The notes below the pieces were generated by a model. It was not told where the DNA came from. It ran no database searches and worked only from the letters and a program-made list of their open reading frames with translations. Positions 60,297 to 64,000 of a stretch of DNA of 64,000 nt are shown here, piece after piece. Every line of letters starts with the position of its first letter. The stretch's first letter is position 1. This DNA comes from Bacteroidales bacterium. GTDB lineage: Bacteria; Bacteroidota; Bacteroidia; Bacteroidales; JAGOPY01. The DNA lies in the NCBI GenBank assembly GCA_017991835.1, contig JAGOPY010000003.1:62001-126000 (forward strand). The letters are read 5' to 3'. The translations under genes were made by a program, and so were the position numbers.

Positions 60297-61418
60297 CTAG
60301 TTCAGCATCACGGGCATCACCAGCATAAGGATCTCTTCTTCAAGGTTTTCGTTTTCGACGGGCATGATCAGGCCGGCGCGGTTTGGTGCCGACATTTCAA
60401 ATTTAACCTGCTCGGAAGAAACGTTGGTGACCATATCCTGCAAAAAGCGCGAGTTGAATCCGATCTCCATATCTTCGCCTTCGTAACTGCAAGTCAGTCG
60501 TTCCTTTGCTTCGTTCGAAAAGTCAATATCTTCGGCAGACAGGACCAGTTCTTTACCTGAAATCTTAAACCGGATCTGGTGGGTCGACTGGTTAGCAAAG
60601 AGGGCTACTCTTCGGATCGCATTAAGGAGCAAACCCCGGTCGACCGTCAGGACATTCGGATTGTTGGTAGGAATGACCGCTTCGTAGTTCGGGTATTTTC
60701 CTTCGATCAGCCGGCAGATAATCTTAAAACTGTCGAACGTGAACATGGAGTTGGTCTGGGAATATTCGATATTCACTTCCAGGTCTTTACCGGCCAGGAT
60801 ACCTTTAATCTGGTTCAATGGCTTTTTGGGAAGGATGAAGGAGCTCACCTGGTCGGAATGGGCATCCATACGCCTGTATCTCACAAGTTTATGCGCATCG
60901 GTAGCCACGAAAGTGAGATGTTCGGGCGACAACTCGCAATAAACGCCCGACATCACCGGCCGGAGTTCATCGCTGCCGGTGGCAAAGAGCGTTTTGTTGA
61001 TAGCATCGACCAGGACCCCTGAATGGACTGTGAGAACAGATGTAGCTTCCAGCACCGGAGATTGCGGGAATTCATCGCTGCTATGGCCGCTGAGTTTATA
61101 CTTTCCCTCGCCGGCGGAAAGTTCTACCAGCAACGTTTCGGGATTGATCGAAAAGATGACCGGTATGTCGGAAAACGTCTTCAGCGTATCCAGAAGCAGC
61201 TTGGCCGGGATAGTCACAGAACCGGGCTCCTCAGCTTTAGTGAGCGGGATGGTAACGGTCATGGTGGTCTCCAGGTCGGAAGCCGTCACAAAGAGTTGAT
61301 CTTCCTTCAGTTCAAACAAAAAATCATCCAGGATGGGAAGGGTATTGGAAGAACTGATCACACCACTGAGTGCCGACAGGTTTTTAAGAAGGACCGAACT
61401 CGAAACAATGAATTTCAT
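60297..61418 (-). CDS. dnaN: DNA polymerase III beta subunit (sliding clamp)
   Basis: The 373-residue protein starts MKFIVSSSVLLKNLSALSGV, contains LFVTASDLETTMTVTIPL, VTIPAKLLLDTLKTFSDI, GVYCELSPEHLTFVATDAHK and ends EEEILMLVMPVML, the pattern of the three-domain bacterial clamp. It tethers polymerase to DNA. dnaA is not next to it, as is common in Bacteroidota. Confidence 0.98.
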   Translation of the reverse strand: MKFIVSSSVLLKNLSALSGVISSSNTLPILDDFLFELKEDQLFVTASDLETTMTVTIPLTKAEEPGSVTIPAKLLLDTLKTFSDIPVIFSINPETLLVELSAGEGKYKLSGHSSDEFPQSPVLEATSVLTVHSGVLVDAINKTLFATGSDELRPVMSGVYCELSPEHLTFVATDAHKLVRYRRMDAHSDQVSSFILPKKPLNQIKGILAGKDLEVNIEYSQTNSMFTFDSFKIICRLIEGKYPNYEAVIPTNNPNVLTVDRGLLLNAIRRVALFANQSTHQIRFKISGKELVLSAEDIDFSNEAKERLTCSYEGEDMEIGFNSRFLQDMVTNVSSEQVKFEMSAPNRAGLIMPVENENLEEEILMLVMPVMLN

Positions 61419-61517
61419 ATTATTGTGTATTAGGATTTAACATCTGGTTAATTAAGTAAAAATAACTAAAATAAATCTCAGGGTCAGTACCCCTGCTTTT
61501 CTTTCTTAACAATTTTT

Positions 61518-62168
61518 TCACATCTTTTTTGAAGCATTACTCCCATAACGGGTAGGCCTGAACTTTGACTCTTCTCCTTTTATCAGTCTTTTAATATTAT
61601 TCCGATGGGTAATGGGTATAAAAATCGCTACAAGGATCGATAATCCGATCAGCCAGAGGTTTTCCTGCCCGAAGAGAAATATTTCCAGGAAAGGGAAAGC
61701 CAGCGATCCGATGATTGAACCCAGCGAAACAAAACCGGTAGTCAGCAGGATGATGATAAAAATAGCCAGGACGATCCAGACCGCAGCGGGAAACAGTGCA
61801 AAACCCACACCCAGCAGTGTGGCCACTCCTTTTCCACCGCGAAATCCCGCGAAAGCGGGAAAAACATGGCCCAATACAACCGCGGCAGCCAGGCCGATCT
61901 TAAGAAAGACAAGGGTTTCGTCTGTCATCATTCCGGTGAGCAAAAAATCGGCGAGTTTGACCGCGAACCAGCCCTTGAAAACGTCGAAAAGAAAAACAGG
62001 CAGACCGGCTTTCCATCCGAGCACCCGAATAGTATTGGTTGCCCCGGCATTTCCGCTGCCGTGTTCTCTCACGTCGAGCCTGAAAAACAATTTTCCAACC
62101 CACACGGCGGTAGGAACAGAGCCGATCAGGTAAGCCAGTATAACGATCAGGATGATTTGTAATGTCAT
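61518..62168 (-). CDS. plsY: Glycerol-3-phosphate acyltransferase (acyl-phosphate type)
   Basis: The 216-residue membrane protein contains the PlsY motifs YLIGSVPTAVWVGKLF, HGSGNAGATNTIRVLG, FAGFRGGKGVATLLGVGFAL and THRNNIKRLIKGEE, with five to six membrane segments. It transfers an acyl group from acyl phosphate to glycerol-3-phosphate, the first step of phospholipid synthesis. It starts 9 bases after the stop of the upstream large gene (62178-64000), so both are probably co-transcribed. Confidence 0.96.
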   Translation of the reverse strand: MTLQIILIVILAYLIGSVPTAVWVGKLFFRLDVREHGSGNAGATNTIRVLGWKAGLPVFLFDVFKGWFAVKLADFLLTGMMTDETLVFLKIGLAAAVVLGHVFPAFAGFRGGKGVATLLGVGFALFPAAVWIVLAIFIIILLTTGFVSLGSIIGSLAFPFLEIFLFGQENLWLIGLSILVAIFIPITHRNNIKRLIKGEESKFRPTRYGSNASKKM

Positions 62169-62177
62169 AGCCTGGAA

Positions 62178-64000
62178 CTAATAACTTAACGATTGCATTT
62201 TCCGGATGAAATCGATCATCCTCCTTTTATCGCCAACCATGTACTCATATTTCTGATCGGCACCGGGCAACACCATCGATCTCTTTTCGGGCTTAACTTC
62301 ATTGATCCGGTTGACAAACTCCTTGTCGTGCGACAGGGCCTGAAGAATTCCGTTGCGGTATTCAAAGAAATAGTAGCGGTTTTCATCTATTTCCAGGTAG
62401 ACAAACAAACCATCGCCGCTTCTGCGCCGCATCAGTTCGACAAAGCCGTTCATGTAGCGGTTTACGGGATCCCGGCCCAGGCTCATCACTCCAATAGGCC
62501 CCCGTGAAATATAGGAATTGGTGAACGAATTCCAGTAAAGATTGACATCGGTCAGGATCATGGTGCGGTTAAGCACATCGGGCAGCCGTTTATTGCGGCC
62601 AATGCCCGCCATATCCTTCTTATAATCACCCGATTCACTGCCCAGGGTAAAGTCAAGAAAATCAAGGTAGCTTTTTCGTGTGACATCCAGGCCTTTGAGG
62701 TTTGATTTCAGGATGGAATCGGCCATAACCGTCAGGCTCCCGTCATAGAACATGAAATTGACGGACAGAGTCAGGTTGGCTATGGTCGAATCGGGAACAG
62801 TCATGTAATTGACATCACCATAACTGACCAGGCTGACATAATCGAGTTTAAGTCCGAGGTTATGCTCACCGGCTGTGATAAAGCTGCAGCTCCGCGGATT
62901 GAATTCAAAACCGGGGAGTTTTTTATCCTTCGACTGGTCGATTCTGTAACTACCTCTCCATTCATCGAAATAGATCTCACCGGCCGGTGCCACGATAGCT
63001 GAATCTTTGGGATACTTTTTCAGCGTGAACCAGGAAGAGTAAATATCATCTTCCGAATCCGACATCTGCAAAGCCAGATCGACGCGACGTCCTTCCATAT
63101 CCCTGACAGGCGGCTGAACCGGTATCCTCACGCTGTCGGGATTGATCCAGGCATCAAAGGCAACCCAGTATTTGAGCATCCCGGGAAAACATTCATCCTG
63201 GGTTTTAAATCCTCCATCGAACTCCAGTTCCTTTCGCGATGAATTCATATCCATTTTGCCCCTGAAAGCAAAATGTGGATTTAACATGAATTTCAGGCTT
63301 TCGGGGATTGAGCCCGTAGCCACCGTATGCCTGGCCGAATCGACCGAGATCGAAATTAAAGGCACCTCCTGAACGGCTTCAGCGCCGCTCTTATACTGGT
63401 AAAATCCTTTACCGGACATTCTGAACCGGGAGGTGATATCGATGTCGGCCCTTTCAATCGTATGATACTGCCGGGCTGTATCGGCAATGATTGCCGCATT
63501 TTTCAGCGTATTGATCTTTCCTCCCCTGCTTATCTTCACAAAGGAACTGTCTGGGAAAATGGCCGCATCAGCCACCCGGATCAGTTTGACATTTTCCGCA
63601 TCAATCTCGTAGGTTTGCAGGTCATACCGGGCTGTAACCGAGAAAAAAGAGAGGGAGTCGGCCTGAGGGTTAGTGGCCACGAGATCGGAACCCGACATAT
63701 CGAGCCGGAGCAATTCCTGCCGGCTTAAATTGTCGATGTTGGCAAATCGGGTTCCCAGGTCGTTGTAAAGCCGCATCTCATTTTTATCCATGGCCCAGTC
63801 GATATTATCCATGTAACAGGCAAAGTTGTTGTAAGGAAAGGATACATAAGAACCCTTCTGATTGGTCCGGAATTCCACTTCGCGCTGCTCGAAGTCGACA
63901 TGCGTACGGTATTTCCGGGCTGCCACGGCCAGATCCTGAGTGCCTTTGGTAAAGAGTTTAAAATCAAGCGTATCGGCATCGATGGTATGATGCTGGAACC
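62178..64000 (-). CDS. Large conserved Bacteroidota protein of unknown function, 5' part outside window
   Basis: The frame is open from 62178 to the window edge, and the sequence upstream of the first possible GTG (63926) continues as coding (FQHHTIDADTLDFKLFTKGT), so the start lies outside. The 607 visible residues are strand-rich, with repeated 'DS..V.I.RGGKI' and 'LISISVDSARHTV' patterns. No enzyme motif is found. The final 100 residues include YYFFEYRNGILQALS, FVNRINEVKPEKRS and DKRRMIDFIRKMQSL. Proteins of this kind are known to me only as uncharacterised large Bacteroidota proteins. Any envelope role (for example lipid transport) is inference from the 9-base spacing with plsY. Confidence 0.75.
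   Translation of the reverse strand, partial: FQHHTIDADTLDFKLFTKGTQDLAVAARKYRTHVDFEQREVEFRTNQKGSYVSFPYNNFACYMDNIDWAMDKNEMRLYNDLGTRFANIDNLSRQELLRLDMSGSDLVATNPQADSLSFFSVTARYDLQTYEIDAENVKLIRVADAAIFPDSSFVKISRGGKINTLKNAAIIADTARQYHTIERADIDITSRFRMSGKGFYQYKSGAEAVQEVPLISISVDSARHTVATGSIPESLKFMLNPHFAFRGKMDMNSSRKELEFDGGFKTQDECFPGMLKYWVAFDAWINPDSVRIPVQPPVRDMEGRRVDLALQMSDSEDDIYSSWFTLKKYPKDSAIVAPAGEIYFDEWRGSYRIDQSKDKKLPGFEFNPRSCSFITAGEHNLGLKLDYVSLVSYGDVNYMTVPDSTIANLTLSVNFMFYDGSLTVMADSILKSNLKGLDVTRKSYLDFLDFTLGSESGDYKKDMAGIGRNKRLPDVLNRTMILTDVNLYWNSFTNSYISRGPIGVMSLGRDPVNRYMNGFVELMRRRSGDGLFVYLEIDENRYYFFEYRNGILQALSHDKEFVNRINEVKPEKRSMVLPGADQKYEYMVGDKRRMIDFIRKMQSLSY

Overview
The window comes from a member of the Bacteroidota, probably an uncultured Bacteroidia-like lineage. 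The evidence is the many TAnnTTTG-type promoter boxes, several secreted proteins with type IX secretion (T9SS) sorting domains (type A and type B), a GldA/GldF/GldG ABC cassette, a DUF4289-type porin, a GWxTD protein and typical Bacteroidota 16S/23S features. Most of it is ordinary chromosome. Short repeats and palindromes are unusually dense, and they sit between genes, inside coding sequences and inside structural RNA genes.

Layout. 1-1281: 3' part missing, glycogen debranching enzyme (minus). 1694-7907: two large secreted T9SS type A proteins. 8021-8202: two tRNA-Ser genes (minus). 8370-12276: GWxTD protein, LpxL-like acyltransferase, family 2 glycosyltransferase, convergent aroQ. 12446-20605: two giant T9SS type B proteins that share a nearly identical 3' two thirds and flank a small cysteine-rich secreted protein. 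20679-23267: TPP riboswitch and TonB-dependent receptor. 23416-28801: smpB, thioredoxin-like protein, gldA-gldF-gldG-DUF4340. 28810-30600: argS (minus). 30723-33477: cyclic-2,3-diphosphoglycerate-synthase-like GTP/ATP-binding protein and pyrB-pyrI. 33691-35598: exosortase, accessory membrane protein, AlbA_2 protein. 35640-41222: complete rRNA operon (16S, tRNA-Ile, tRNA-Ala, 23S, 5S) followed by a rearranged 5S fragment. 41423-46165: ABC-F ATPase, porin, TerB-J-domain protein. 46372-49164: split lysine-ketoglutarate reductase/saccharopine dehydrogenase. 49265-50837: IS200-type/REP-associated transposase between two copies of a palindrome-rich element, then hicB and a frameshifted hicA. 51022-59785: ppdK, S8 protease, pckA, a T9SS protein. 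59869-64000: NTF2-like protein, dnaN, plsY and a large conserved protein cut by the window edge (all minus).

Function. Core metabolism is represented by glycogen breakdown, the PEP/pyruvate node (ppdK and pckA), pyrimidine synthesis, shikimate pathway, lysine breakdown and phospholipid synthesis. Surface biology is represented by T9SS cargo, TonB receptor, porin, exosortase and Gld transporter.

The most unusual signal is a 16-base palindrome of the form TCCCGAGnnATCGGGA. It recurs at the tips of separate hairpins in 16S and 23S rRNA and in the variable arms of both tRNA-Ser genes. A second palindrome family (TCCGCC-n-GGCGGA) sits inside a partial 5S copy. Heptamer arrays (TTCAAAG, ATTCAAC, ATTCACT, AGGCAGT, AAATTCC) lie at or inside gene starts, a riboswitch leader, a signal peptide and a sorting domain. 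All readings are by eye; no database search or alignment program was available.
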